Shown: positions 22,396 through 32,560, counted from the stretch's first letter. The stretch is 64,000 nucleotides of DNA from Smallanthus sonchifolius (GCA_023525975.1 CM042042.1:44837880-44901879); one strand, 5' to 3'. The notes: a model not told the origin generated them from the letters alone. Numbers and translations are program-made.

Positions 22396-23890
22396 CATAA
22401 TGATACGTGCAAGTATGAATGAGTATGATGGAATGAGTCTAAACCCTAAAATGGAATAACGGAGCACTCATGAAGTGTTAAAAGGGTGGTGGATATGCAT
22501 CTAGTACTTCCTATACATAAACCTTTTTAGCGCATCATGGAGAAACCATTTATGAAGTTTTAAGGTAAGAACTGGTTGGAAATAAATCAAGCATATACGT
22601 GAAATGAAAACAAATGCTTGATACATTTTGGAGGCTGTGAGTCTAAGATACTCAAGGTCACAAATGAAAAGAGATACACGACCTGTAAGGTGGATCTCAA
22701 TAATAAAGAAGAAAAGTAAAGATTAAAGCCTACGGGGCTATGAAATGAATAAGCCTTCATGGCAATTGTGTCTTTGTGACAAATGCAAGGGGTATATACT
22801 GACGAGTATAAGGACCTTGCTAATACTCCGACCAGAGGTACGTCCAAAGATGGTCAATAGGGGGTTAGTACACCCATGAATGAAATAAATACTCTAACCA
22901 GATGTACGTCTGAAGATGGTCATAAGAGGGTTAGCGCACCCATAAAATATATGAATGACGTGATCGGAGCTTCGTCCGGAGATGGTCACGGGGTCGCCGA
23001 GAGCCTTGGAAACTTGAACAATAATAAGAACCTAAAGGGTTCATAATAAAATTAACGATGCAGTGTACTTACTTAGCGTAAGTTAATTCAAAAACCTTTT
23101 CCAAGCACTGTGGAAAAGATACACGTGGAATGAAGCTTCCTAAGGACGGAACGGTCGGAGTTGAAGATTCCCTAATTATGTGTAATAGAATATTGTACAT
23201 GTAAAACAATATTTATGAATGAAAAATATACCTTGGTCATTTAATGACAAGGTTTTGATAAACTATGACCGTTTTCTGCAATATAACACTCTGATAAAAT
23301 AAGAAATAAGTAGGGTGTTTCACAATGCCTTCTTACAAGGCACCCGAATGAAGTGATCGTTTGTTAACCCTTCTTTTCCCACCGACGTTTGTGAACTTAA
23401 CAAGGCCATCTACGGTCTCCGCCAAGCATCCCGTGCTTGGTATGATGAACTCAAATCCTATCTTCTCTCACGTTGATTCAACCCCACTATGTCTGACTCC
23501 TCTCTTTTCACCCTCCATTCCGGTTCTTCCCATATCTTCGTTCTTGTTTATGTTGATCACATAATTTTCATCGGTCCATGTCCTCCTCACCTAACTCGGT
23601 TCATTCATCTTCTAATCTCCAAATTCTCCTTTAAGGATCTCAGTCCACTATCCTACTTCATTGGTGTTGAGGTACTTCCCCACCCAAATGGAATTTTACT
23701 TTCCCAAAAGAAATATGTTCTCGTCCTTCACTAATACAATATGAATGATTGCAAACCCATATCTACACCAACTACTACCTCCGAACCTCTAACGTTAAAA
23801 GGTGGAACACCTTATTCTTCACCTACAGAATACCGTACACTAGTTGGTGCCTTACAGTATTTGTCTCTCACTAGAATGGATATCTCCTTT

Positions 23891-24530
23891 TTACAGTAAA
23901 TTGGCTATCCCAATTCATGCATGATAGCACTGAAATGCCTATTGATTTACCTTCACGACACTCTATATCATGGTATCCTACTCCATCACAATTATCCCCT
24001 TACCTTACTTGCTTTTAATAATGTTGATTGGGCAAGGGTTAAGGATAATTACAAAAGTACAACAAGTTACATCGTTTATCTTGGTTCCAATCCAGTTTCA
24101 TGGAGCTCAAAACACCAATCCACCTTAGTAAGAAGCTCAACTAAGGTTGAATTTCATGCAGTTGCATTTGCATCCACTACCACTGAAGTCCAATTGTTAA
24201 CATTCTTACTAACTGAGGTCGGCTTTAATTCTACTACAACCTCTACTATTCAGTGTGACAACTTAAGTGCCACCATTTACTCAGCAAATCCGGTTTTTCA
24301 CTCGCGAATGAAACACATCGTGTTGGACTTTCATTTTGTTCATGAAAAGGTTCAAGAAGGTTCTCTCTGAGTTCAACATATTGCAGATGATGATCATCTG
24401 GCTGATGCCGTTAGTGAATCTCTATTAAGGCAACAGTTCCACTTTTTAATATCAAAGATTAGCATCATCTCTGGATCATCCACCTTGCGTGGGATATCAA
24501 GGAATATGGTTAGGTTATAGTAAAAAGGGT
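23891..24530 (+). pseudogene. Copia RNase H pseudogene and element 3' end
   Basis: Follows the RT with DTLYHGILLHHNYPLTLLAF, DWARVKDNYKSTTSYIVYLG, SNPVSWSSKHQSTLVRSSTK, then QCDNLSATIYSANPVFHSRM and HIVLDFHFVHEKVQEGSL: the full order of a copia RNase H, with substitutions at key positions (DADWAG is here NVDWAR). It ends with LADAVSESLLRQQ-like sequence. The stretch after 24435 is the first copy of the 72-bp repeat flanking the minisatellite block. Confidence 0.9.
24435..24506. repeat. 72-bp direct repeat, left copy
   Basis: Matches 26084-26155 with about three differences (shared gcatcatctctggatcatcc, caccttgcgtgggatatcaa). The pair brackets the minisatellite block inside the copia 3' end. 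Confidence 0.9.
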
Positions 24531-26083
24531 TTTAAAAATAAGAAGGGTAAGAAGGATTCTAAGCTTGACATGTGTTATTTTATTGTTTTTAAATGGAGGG
24601 CATAATGGTCAATGTGTAATATATCAACTCAATGTGTAATATCCCAGGTCAATGTGTAATACACCAGGTCAATGTGTAATACACCATGTCAATGTGTAAT
24701 ATACCAGGTCAATGTGTAATACACCAGGTCAATGTGTAATACATCAGGTCAATGTTAATACAAGGTCTGATATTACACAATGATCAGACCTGATATTACA
24801 CAATTAACTGATATTATACAATGAGCATATTACACAATGACCTGGCATATTTGAGCGAATTACACAATGAGCTAGAAAACGTAAAACACAATGATGAAAA
24901 CATATAACACAATGATGAAAAATATTTGACACAATGAACTTGTATTACACAATGAACATGTATTACACAATGACCTGACTCATTACACAATGAACTTGTA
25001 TTACACAATGACTTGACTAATTACACAATGAACTTGTATTACACAATGACCAGACATAGTATTACACAATGAACTTGTATTACACAATGACCTGACTAAC
25101 TACACAATAAGCTGGAAAACGTAAAACACAATGATAAATACATATAACACAATGAACTTGTATTACACATTGAACTTGTATTACACAATGACCTGACTAA
25201 TTACACAATGAACTTGTATTACACAATGACCTGACTAATTACACAATGAACTTGTATTACACAATGACTTGACTAATTACACAATGAACTTGTATTACAC
25301 AATGACCAGATATTACACAATGACCAGACGTGGTATTACACAATGAACTTGTATTACACAATGACCAGATATTACACAATGGCCTAACTAGCTACACAAT
25401 GAGCTGGAAAACGTAAAACACAATGATAAATACATATAACACAATGAACTTGTATTACACATTGAACTTGTATAACACAATGAACTTGTATTACACAGTG
25501 ACCTGACTAATTACACAATGACCTGACTAATTACACAATGAACTTGTATTACACAATGACCAGACGTGGTATTACACAATGAACTCGTATTACACAATGG
25601 ACTTGTATTACACGATGAACTTGTATTACACAATGACCTGACTAACTACACAATGAGCTGAAAAACATAAAACACAATGATAAATACACATAACATAATG
25701 AACTTGTATTACACAATGACCAGACGTGGTATACACAATGAATTTGTATTACACAATGAACTTGTATTACACATTGAACTTGTATTACACAATGAACTTG
25801 AATTACACATTGACCTGACTAATTACACAATGAGCTGGAAAACGTAAAAAAAATTTGTTTTTGTTTATAACGACACTATACTTGTTTTAAAGATAAAAAA
25901 ACACTCGTTTTTATGGTTTAATTTTTTTTTAAAAATAATGTCGTATGTAAAAGTTTTGAACGCTTAAAAATGAGGGGGGAACTTGATAAAAAGTTAACAA
26001 AAATAGTCAAGACTAAAATACCCTTCCAACAACTTTTCTTCTACAATTTAATTTTATCCATTAAATCTTTTTACCTCAACAAA
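24507..26083. mobile_element. 1.6-kb insertion carrying the minisatellite, type unclear
   Basis: Interrupts the copia 3' end between 72-bp direct repeats. Outer parts show weak inverted similarity: left ggttaggttatagtaaaaag and ggagggcataatggtca; right end, reversed, gttgaggtaaaaagattta and ggaagggtattttagtc. It could be a Mutator-like or foldback element or a repair-associated insertion. A 72-bp duplication is far longer than any transposon target duplication I know of. Confidence 0.45.
24607..25850. repeat. Minisatellite of ttacacaatga units with a polarity switch
   Basis: About 60 units. From 24607 to ~24765 the unit is ~20 bp, ggtcaatgtgtaatacacca. From ~24770 to 25850 the array runs in the opposite sense with ttacacaatga repeated, mostly as a 38-bp higher-order unit (ttacacaatgaacttgta + ttacacaatgacctgactaa). 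Left units are the reverse complement of right ones, so the block can fold as a large hairpin. Every ~250-300 bp a variant gctggaaaacgtaaaacaca recurs, indicating a longer-period duplication too. Non-coding. Confidence 0.9.
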
Positions 26084-26155
26084 AGTTCCACTCTTTATTA
26101 TCAAAGATTAGCATCATCTCTGGATCATCCACCTTGCGTGGGATATCAAGGAATA
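26084..26155. repeat. 72-bp direct repeat, right copy
   Basis: Pairs with 24435-24506. Confidence 0.9.
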
Positions 26156-26323
26156 ACTCCCGCTGTTATCTACCCATATTTGAATTCAGATGTTTGAAAT
26201 ATTAGTTGTATCCCATGTAACTCTCCTATTTTATCTGTAGGTTTTTTCTATATATATTATTGTAATCAATGTTTACGGTTGCAATGAACGTATTCAATTA
26301 TTGCTCTATCTGACCCTTCATAT
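26156..26323 (+). repeat. Copia 3' LTR
   Basis: The last ~65 bp (26259-26323) match the 5' LTR remnant before the PBS at 10935. The start is probably tgttatctaccc near 26163, but no intact 5' copy exists to confirm it. Confidence 0.6.
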
Positions 26324-26816
26324 TAACCAGCTTCAACGTTACTCTTAAACAGATTTCAAACTGACGGATCAGATTGGATTGAGACCTGTTTCATCCAAAC
26401 AGGGTTTTCACTATCGGATCGGATCTCGATTCTAGATCCCGAACCGGTTTGAATGTGCACCACCTCCTTAGTTATGATTAACCTGAATTATACGCACCCT
26501 TAAACAAAGTAATAATAGGCAAATTAAAAAAAATGTGAATTTCATTTACATCGTTGCTTTTTTCAATATATTCTTTTAAAAATTAAAAGTTTATCATGCA
26601 TTAAATGATTTTCTTGCATTTTTCATTTTCTATAACTTTATATTTTCTTATATTTTTATGGTTCAATAATTGAACAAGTAAAGCAGTCAAATTGTAACTG
26701 TTTAGGTTTTCAAATCATTAGCTAAAAATAATTTCTTTTTACATCATAGATTAACTTCCTATAAAATAAGCACAAAAAGTAAATAACATATAATCTATAA
26801 AACAGGAACTTATTAT
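26324..26816. other. Intergenic with a possible MITE fragment
   Basis: 26340-26460 resembles one side of the hAT MITE at 33329-33706 (gatcggatctcg.., ccggtttgaatgtgcacca). No second end or duplication was found. The rest is featureless AT-rich sequence. Confidence 0.35.
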
Positions 26817-27227
26817 CAATGTTTTCAGAACCGGATCGGACGTCGAACCGGTCTCCTTACCGGTCCACTGGTCGGACCGGTCCGACCGGTCGGACCAGAT
26901 TTAAGAACCGGACGACGTCATAAATATTATAAAAATATATCAGTCTAAAGAGCTTTTAATCCTTTCAAAAACCACCAACAAGTCAATTCCAATAATTTTA
27001 AACTAACAATTACCTACGAAATAAGAAGCCAAGAGACTTAAAAAAGATTAAAAAAAAAATAGTCAAGCGGTTCAACCGGTCCGACCACCTGGTTTCCGGT
27101 CCGACCGCCGGTTCAACCAGTCCGACCACCGGTTCGCTGCAGAAACGGTTCAACACATGTAACCGGACCGGTCAGACCACCGGTTCCCGGTCCGACCGGC
27201 CGGTCCGGTCCGGGTTTCAAAACATTG
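26817..27227. mobile_element. hAT-type MITE, 411 bp
   Basis: Ends caatgttttcagaaccgg and ccgggtttcaaaacattg (inverted), flanked by the perfect 8-bp duplication cttattat at 26809-26816 and 27228-27235. The arms are made of repeated accggtccgacc motifs. No coding. Confidence 0.9.
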
Positions 27228-27367
27228 CTTATTATATACAAACTAATTTCATTACATTGTTATCATTATTCATTAAAAATATACGTCTTTATACCCGTTG
27301 TTAAACGGCTTGTAATCATGGATTGACAGGATGAATCCTAAAACCGTAATTACACAGTGGATCTAAA

Positions 27368-27788
27368 TCTATGTTATATAATAAATAAAGGTTTTTATAT
27401 GTCACGTGTCGCCAGCATATTCAATCTCATCATTCTTTTCTCGTCTCACTCTCTTATTAAATGTACCCATATCTTTTAATAAATTACTAATTATACTAAT
27501 AAAACATATTTATTTTAAATTATCATTTATTATAAAAAAAACTTTGAAATCTAATTATTTAATTTTTATTTTTAATCAATTAGTAAATGAAAGTCAAATT
27601 ATATTAAATAGTAATTGACGTATTTTCGAAACTCAATTATATATTATTCTTTACGTATTTTGTATTTTGTTTTATATCCTTATTATACAGTAATACATTT
27701 TTACACCTGTAAAATACATAAATAAAATTTAAGAAAATTTATGTATTGATATTTTTCACCCGTGTGTATTACACGGGGTCTAAACTAG
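27368..27788 (+). mobile_element. Non-autonomous Helitron, 421 bp, upstream of the carrier gene
   Basis: Starts TCTATG after an A and ends cccgtgtgtattacacgggg + tctaaaCTAG before a T. The 3' hairpin has a 7-bp stem (cccgtgt/acacggg), 11 bp from the CTAG end, as in canonical Helitrons. Same length and family as the inverted copy at 9339-9759, but its hairpin is intact. Its 3' end lies 274 bp from the start codon at 28063. Confidence 0.85.
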
Positions 27789-27983
27789 TTCTATTCATAG
27801 ATAAACGATTAATATAAAATAATAATAATTTATCAATTACCAAAAATGTGAATATTAATTTATGTAAAGGGAAACATCCAAATTTCTGCAACTCGTATAT
27901 ATGTTTCCCATACTTGTTCAACTTTCCCCCAAAAAGTATCATTTCATCCCTTTTTCTTTGTACCCCATGTTTCGAAGGCCAAA

Positions 27984-28035
27984 CATATATCAACCACTTT
28001 TCCTCTATTTTAATCTCCACCCACATAAACCCTAA
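27984..28035 (+). promoter_or_regulatory. Candidate TATA box and telo-box of the carrier gene
   Basis: catatat at 27984-27990, 73 bp before the ATG, is a possible TATA box. aaaccctaa at 28027-28035 is a perfect telo-box, a motif common in 5' regions of plant housekeeping genes. Both come from motif matching only. Confidence 0.35.
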
Positions 28036-28062
28036 TCTCTTCTTCAATCTTCCACCGGAATA

Positions 28063-28992
28063 ATGGGATTCAAAGGATTCGTTGAAGGCGGCATAGCGTC
28101 GATAGTCGCCGGATGTTCAACCCACCCGCTTGATCTCATCAAGGTCCGGATGCAGCTGCAGGGGGAAAACTCCCCCATACGCGCCGCACCGGCGCAGCTG
28201 GGTGCCAGCATCCCCATCTCTAGGCCTCCACGCATGGGGCCTATTGCCGTGGGGATACGGATCATCCAGCAAGACGGAGCAACTGCTCTGTTTTCTGGGG
28301 TATCTGCCACCATGCTTCGTCAGACGCTATATTCCACCACCCGTATGGGTCTATACGACATGCTGAAGAAGAAATGGACGGATCCAGAAACTGGAAACAT
28401 GCGGCTGTGGAAGAAGATCGGTGCCGGGTTGATCGCTGGCGGGATCGGTGCCGCGGTTGGAAACCCGGCCGACGTGGCGATGGTTCGTATGCAGGCGGAC
28501 GGGAGGCTCCCGGTGGCACAACGTCGTAACTATAAAAGCGCGGTTGACGCTATATCACAAATGGCGAAAAACGAGGGGATTGGTAGTCTATGGCGCGGCT
28601 CATCTCTTACGGTAAACCGTGCCATGTTAGTGACTGCGTCACAGTTAGCATCTTATGATCAGATCAAAGAGACAATATTAGAAAATGGTTTGATGGAGGA
28701 TGGGCTTGGGACCCACGTGACTGCGAGTTTTGCTGCCGGGTTCGTGGCTTCAGTTGTCACGAACCCGATTGATGTTATTAAAACTCGGGTCATGAATATG
28801 AAGGTGGAGCGTGGAAAGGCTCCACCGTATGCAGGTGCAGTGGATTGCGCCTTGCGAACTATAAAATCCGAGGGTCCGATGGCACTTTACAAAGGGTTTA
28901 TTCCTACGATATCAAGGCAGGGACCGTTTACTGTCGTGCTCTTTGTCACACTGGAACAAGTCCGGAAATTGTTCAAGGATTTGGATTTCTGA
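28063..28992 (+). CDS. DIC: Mitochondrial dicarboxylate carrier (DIC/UCP4-6 type)
   Basis: Intact intronless gene, 309 residues, the usual length for the family. Mitochondrial carrier fold of three ~100-residue repeats, each with its Px[DE]xx[KR]-type signature: PLDLIKVRMQ (P22), PADVAMVRMQ (P135) and PIDVIKTR (P235). In the second signature Met replaces the basic residue, as is usual in this subfamily. The N terminus MGFKGFVEGGIASIVAGCST, LRQTLYSTTRMGLYD (~85-99), RMQADGRLP (~142-150) and the C-terminal FTVVLFVTLEQV are hallmarks of plant DIC proteins (Arabidopsis DIC1-3, also called UCP5, UCP4 and UCP6), which exchange malate, oxaloacetate, succinate and phosphate or sulfate across the inner mitochondrial membrane. 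No cleavable presequence is expected. Lack of introns also fits the DIC subfamily. Which paralogue it is cannot be fixed here. It lies in a TE-free island between a Helitron and a MULE. Confidence 0.95.
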   Translation: MGFKGFVEGGIASIVAGCSTHPLDLIKVRMQLQGENSPIRAAPAQLGASIPISRPPRMGPIAVGIRIIQQDGATALFSGVSATMLRQTLYSTTRMGLYDMLKKKWTDPETGNMRLWKKIGAGLIAGGIGAAVGNPADVAMVRMQADGRLPVAQRRNYKSAVDAISQMAKNEGIGSLWRGSSLTVNRAMLVTASQLASYDQIKETILENGLMEDGLGTHVTASFAAGFVASVVTNPIDVIKTRVMNMKVERGKAPPYAGAVDCALRTIKSEGPMALYKGFIPTISRQGPFTVVLFVTLEQVRKLFKDLDF

Positions 28993-29381
28993 AATTAAAC
29001 GAAGATCATGACAAGATTTAATTATTTATTTAGGAAAATATATAGTATAATATTATTATAAGAAATGCAATAATTTATTTGGGATAGATATTATATTTTT
29101 TATATTAAAGATAAAATATGAGATTATTGAAGACAAAAAAATATATATATTGATGAAAGTTTAGTGTCATTCGTTACTGTTTGATTTTATTTTTGTTTTA
29201 GATTTAGATGTATGAATAACAAGTCAATATAATATTAAGATTCATATCTCTTTTTTCTGGCCATTACGAATATTTTATTATATTTATAAGTTTACTTGAT
29301 CGTCATTATATATTTTTTGTTGTTAAAATGATTTAGATAGACAATAAGAACGTAATCATTATTAGTTGGTATTAAACACAA
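28993..29381. other. 3' flank of the carrier gene
   Basis: AT-rich, no coding. Probably holds the 3' UTR and polyadenylation region of the carrier gene; no clear aataaa in the usual place was identified. Confidence 0.5.
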
Positions 29382-29390
29382 AAAACTTTA

Positions 29391-29636
29391 GAGTAAATTA
29401 CACAAATTGTCCTTTATATCTCTAAATTATACTCTGTATCCTTTGACTTCAATAAGTACACCACAGGTCCTTTATTTATATATTTTTATACACTCTACGT
29501 CCTTTACACTAACCACCATCCATTTTCTCCGTTAAATCCCATCATGTGCCCCTCACATGATGGGTAAAATAGTCATTTCGTCCCTTTGTCTCTCCCCAGG
29601 TGCAATATAAGATCGATGCTTCTTCCTTCTTCGTAT
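29391..29636 (+). repeat. Left TIR of the MULE
   Basis: 246 bp; inverted copy of 32874-33122. Includes tgtctctccccaggtgcaat and gatcgatgcttcttccttct near its inner end; divergence begins at 29637. Likely holds the promoter of the MUDRA-type gene. Confidence 0.9.
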
Positions 29637-29708
29637 AAGCCCGCTATAACGACACTCCTTAACGTTCCACTATCAGCCCTAACTACGATTAAAGCTTCAG
29701 TAGCGTCA

Positions 29709-32031
29709 ATGGCTACAATGACGACTAGGGCAAGAAGACCAATGAGGTTCTGCATTCGAAGGCACACGGAACAGGAAGAGGTCGACGAGTACTACGGTAA
29801 TGCTATGAACACCATTGTCTACTTTTGTGTTTAAAAATACCCTTAGACTTAATAAATCATGTTATTTTTTGTTCTTGCAGAACAATTTCCCCATTTGTTT
29901 TCTATAAAGCTATATCACGGGGGTGTTTTTACTAAATTTCCAAACAGAGAGTACTTGGAGAGTAAGAGTAACTACGTTGACCTCTTGGATCCTGACTTTA
30001 TTTCAGTTCATGAGTTAGATGAAATATTGTATCAGATTAGATATGCACAGAACATGGTAAGGTATTACCACTATAGAGTTCCTAATCAGGACTTGGATTT
30101 TGGTCTTCGTCCCTTAGGTAGTGATGCAGATGTTATTGCATTTTCAAAGCACACTACTGATCATAAGCTCTTGGATGTGTACACTGAGTTTGATGTAACA
30201 CATGTGCCTACTTATTTCTATTCCCCCTCAAAAATTAGGTTTCAGGAAATTAGTTCTGATATTGAGATCAATAGGAAGAATTCAAGGTTGATGTTAGGCT
30301 GGCATCCGGTAGGAAATGATTTAGGAGAGTGTAGTGTACAACAAGAACCAGAAGAAGTCTTGATTGGACATGGACAAGAACAAGAAGATGGAGTGTTGAT
30401 TAGTGTTGTAGAAAGTCATAAACAAATTGAAGTAGAACCACCACATGATGAAGTGGTTATTAGTGCAGAAGAAAGCCAACAAGTAGAACCACAACAAGAT
30501 GAAATTTTGATAAGTGCACAAGAAAGCCAACAAGTAGAACCACCACATTATGAAGTGGTTATTAGTGCAGAAGAAAGCCAACAAGTAGAACCACAACAAG
30601 ATGAAATTTTGATAAGTGCACAAGAAAGCCAACAAGTAGAACCACCACAGGTAGATGAAGTCTTTAGTAGTGCACATGAAATGCAAGATGACATTCATTT
30701 CTTTGCTGATTTCATGAATGACTTTGATCCTTTCATTGACACTCCAAACATTAATGAAGTGCAGAATATGCATGAGAATCCCATCAATAACACTCCAAAC
30801 CTGAATTTAGATGAGAATATGCAGGAGGACAATGACAATGAAGATAGTGATAGTGACTTTGTAGGTGATGATACATGCAGAGATGATGTTGAGGTTGACA
30901 TGAGGGATTTCAGATTGAACATAGATCATGGGGTTGAGGACAATGGCAATGAACATGTAGATGGCATTGATGATGAAGTTGTGGTTAATGATAGATTGGA
31001 TAGTGGCAGTGACTCTGACTTGAATGAGTCAAGTGTTAGGAAGAATATGCTCAAGTATCTAAGGAATTCAAATGAAAACAACAGCAATTTCTACCTTGGT
31101 CAGGTATTTGGTCACAAGATGGAAGCCAAGGAACTAATCAAACAACATGCCGTGGAAAGCAGAAGGCAACTTAGGATTGTTAAGGATGATCATTCAAGAG
31201 TTAGGGCTGTTTGTAGGGGTGAATTACCAAGCTTTAATGTTGATGAATGTATAAGTTCAAAATCAAAAGGACCAGATGTGCAATCCAGTAGCAAAAGTAA
31301 AGGACAGGGTGTGAAAGAAAATAATAAAGGTAAAGAGAAAGAGGATAAAAATGTGGGTGGGAGAGGGAATAAGTCAGACCCTGATAAGGTGGAATGCCCT
31401 TGGGTGCTTTTAATATCTAAATAAAAGAATACTAGCACTTGGATGGTGAAAACACTGGTAGGTGAACATAAATGTCTTGAAAGTAGAGATGTTTATCACT
31501 GCACTTCCTCATTTCTTGCTAAGCAACTTGGGGAGCAAATTGAAGAAAATCCTAATATTCCTCCTAAGGCTGTTCAAGATCAATTTCAAAGAAAGTTTGG
31601 AGTCGGTATTTGTGGTTGATTTGAATAGGAAAACATGTACATGCAGGAAATGGGAGATCACAGGGATGCCCTGCAAACATGCAGTAGCTGCAATATGGAA
31701 TAAGTCAATGTTTGGAAGAGGAGGACCACTGCCAGAGACATATGTCCATCCAATTTACACAGTGGATAGGTGGAAGGAGGTGTACAAGTTCAAGTTGTTC
31801 CCAATCAATGGTAGGTCCTTGTGGCCTAGGTTTGAAATTCCAACCATTATCACACCACCCACACACCATAAACCTATTGGTAGGCCCAAAAAGGCAAGAA
31901 AAAAGTCAACATTTGAATTGGAAGAGGCTACAAAAGGTGGAAGATTGTCAAAGAAGGGGACCTCAAAAACTTGCCAAAAGTGTAAGAAAACAGGCCACAA
32001 CAGCAGGACATGCAAGGGACAAGAACAGTAA
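29709..32031 (+). pseudogene. MUDRA-type transposase, catalytic domain deleted
   Basis: Exon 1 from 29709 (in-frame upstream ATGs at 29616 and 29586 are possible); intron 29797-29880 (gtaatg..ttcttgcag); exon 2 from 29881. N-terminal MuDR/PB1-like region: FSIKLYHGGVFTKFP, VDLLDPDFISVHELDEI. An acidic linker contains a four-fold 17-residue repeat (30427-30640). Then comes the MuDR DNA-binding region, FYLGQVFGHKMEAKELIKQH to VECPWVLL. An in-frame TAA sits at 31422-31424, after which sequence stays homologous (STWMVKTLVGEHKC, AKQLGEQIEENPNIPPKAVQ). Near 31590-31600 it jumps, with a frame change, to the C terminus: SWIM zinc finger CTCRKWEITGMPCKHAVAAI and a zinc knuckle CQKCKKTGHNSRTC. The DDE catalytic core between them is absent, so it cannot catalyse transposition. 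Confidence 0.88.
30427..30640 (+). repeat. 51/102-bp coding tandem repeat
   Basis: Encodes VEPPHDEVVISAEESQQ alternating with VEPQQDEILISAQESQQ, two of each, so the unit is 51 bp and the higher-order unit 102 bp. It is in frame in the transposase linker. The antisense open frame at 30321-30773 is an artefact of this repeat. Confidence 0.9.
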
Positions 32032-32560
32032 AATGTATTTGGATGATTGGAACTATGTCTGGTTTATGCTTTTGTTGTATTTGTTTGTTATGTTTGCTTG
32101 GAACTATGTATTTGGAATTATGTCTTTGTTTGAACAATGTATTTGGATGACTATGTATGGAAGTTTGGTATTGCAGTCTTTGTTTGTTATTGCAAATTGC
32201 AGTCTTTGTTTGGTATTGCAGATTGCAGTCTTACACTTATTGCTAATGCCCTGCACTTTGTTATTACACTTATTGCTAAGGTATTGCAGTTTTAGTCATA
32301 TTGGTATTGCACTTTGGTCATATTGGTCATATTGGTATTGCAGGGCATTTAGTTATCTGCCATTGCAGGGCATTTAGTCATTTGCCAAGTACAGCATTTG
32401 GATTAAACAGATAACAACAAAATTATCAACATCATTTGCCAATTTATAAATTCCAACAAATAACAACAAAATTATCAACATCATTTGCATTAAACATCAA
32501 TTAGGATTACAAATGAAATTACAAAATTACATAACCTACTACAACTAAAAAGAAAAAAAT
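32032..32560. other. Region between the two convergent MULE genes
   Basis: Low-complexity T-rich sequence with repeated tttgtttg, ggtattgcag and gcagggcattta motifs (32100-32390), then an A-rich part. Probably 3' UTRs of both genes. The long overlapping frame 31712-32377 has no recognisable domain. Confidence 0.6.

Larger units (their letters stand above)
18833..23322 (+). mobile_element. Solo LTR (2.1 kb net) in copia RT, itself holding another LTR
   Basis: tgtaacatccc..gggtgtttca flanked by the 5-bp duplication caatg (18828-18832 and 23323-23327). Without the nested element at 20011-22395 it is ~2.1 kb with no coding or PBS, so it is a solo LTR of a gypsy-type family. It carries a region of gaccgtcac/ggtaacggtc motifs (19040-19290). 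It also carries two diverged copies of a ~140-bp block (19590-19735 and 22430-22575, sharing actggagtaatggagta-like sequence and tagtacttcctatac), and three ~70-bp repeats at 22826-22995 (..acgtcnnaagatggtca..). Confidence 0.85.
18514..23890 (+). pseudogene. Copia reverse transcriptase pseudogene, split by a solo LTR
   Basis: First part (18514-18832): NLVGCKSVYHTKYKPDGSVD, then KARLVAKGFHQRPNIDYIET and FSPVLKPTTLRLVLSLVVTH, the N-terminal copia RT. It is cut at 18832 inside the LDVNNAF motif by the solo LTR. It resumes at 23323 with NAFLQGT, LNKAIYGLRQASRAWYDELK, then in another frame SLFTLHSGSSHIFVLVYVDH. The catalytic YVDD motif is here YVDH. It continues with FSFKDLSPLSYFIGVEVLPH. Multiple stops and frameshifts. 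Confidence 0.9.
10874..26323 (+). mobile_element. Ty1/copia retrotransposon broken by four insertions
   Basis: A single copia element can be followed through the insertions in the order Gag, protease, integrase, RT, RNase H, which is diagnostic of Ty1/copia. A ~60-bp 5' LTR remnant (10874-10933) matches the end of the 3' LTR (26259-26323; shared tttacggttgcaat and ttgctctatctg), and a PBS lies at 10935. Insertions are at 11241-12835 (gypsy LTR), 14394-17673 (CACTA), 18833-23322 (solo LTR) and 24507-26083 (minisatellite block). Without them the element is ~4.4 kb, a normal copia size. Every domain carries stops or frameshifts, so it is long dead. The left 5' LTR edge is truncated. Confidence 0.85.

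Noticed and set aside
24607..25850. Regular repeat-and-spacer look, CRISPR-like
   Set aside because: Plant nuclear context; 'spacers' are themselves repeats, unit length varies, orientation flips, and no cas genes. A minisatellite explains it.
28063..28992. Uncoupling protein UCP1-type annotation for the carrier
   Set aside because: N-terminal GGIASIVAGCSTHPLDLIKV, the PADVAMVRMQ second signature and lack of introns point to the dicarboxylate (DIC) subfamily, though these are often labelled UCP4-6.
30321..30773. 150-residue minus-strand frame with repeated Trp/Phe/Leu-rich units
   Set aside because: Antisense of the 17-residue coding repeat; an artefact of its composition.
31712..32377. 221-residue plus-strand frame overlapping the MULE gene
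   Set aside because: Out of frame with the SWIM and zinc-knuckle coding and running into low-complexity 3' sequence.
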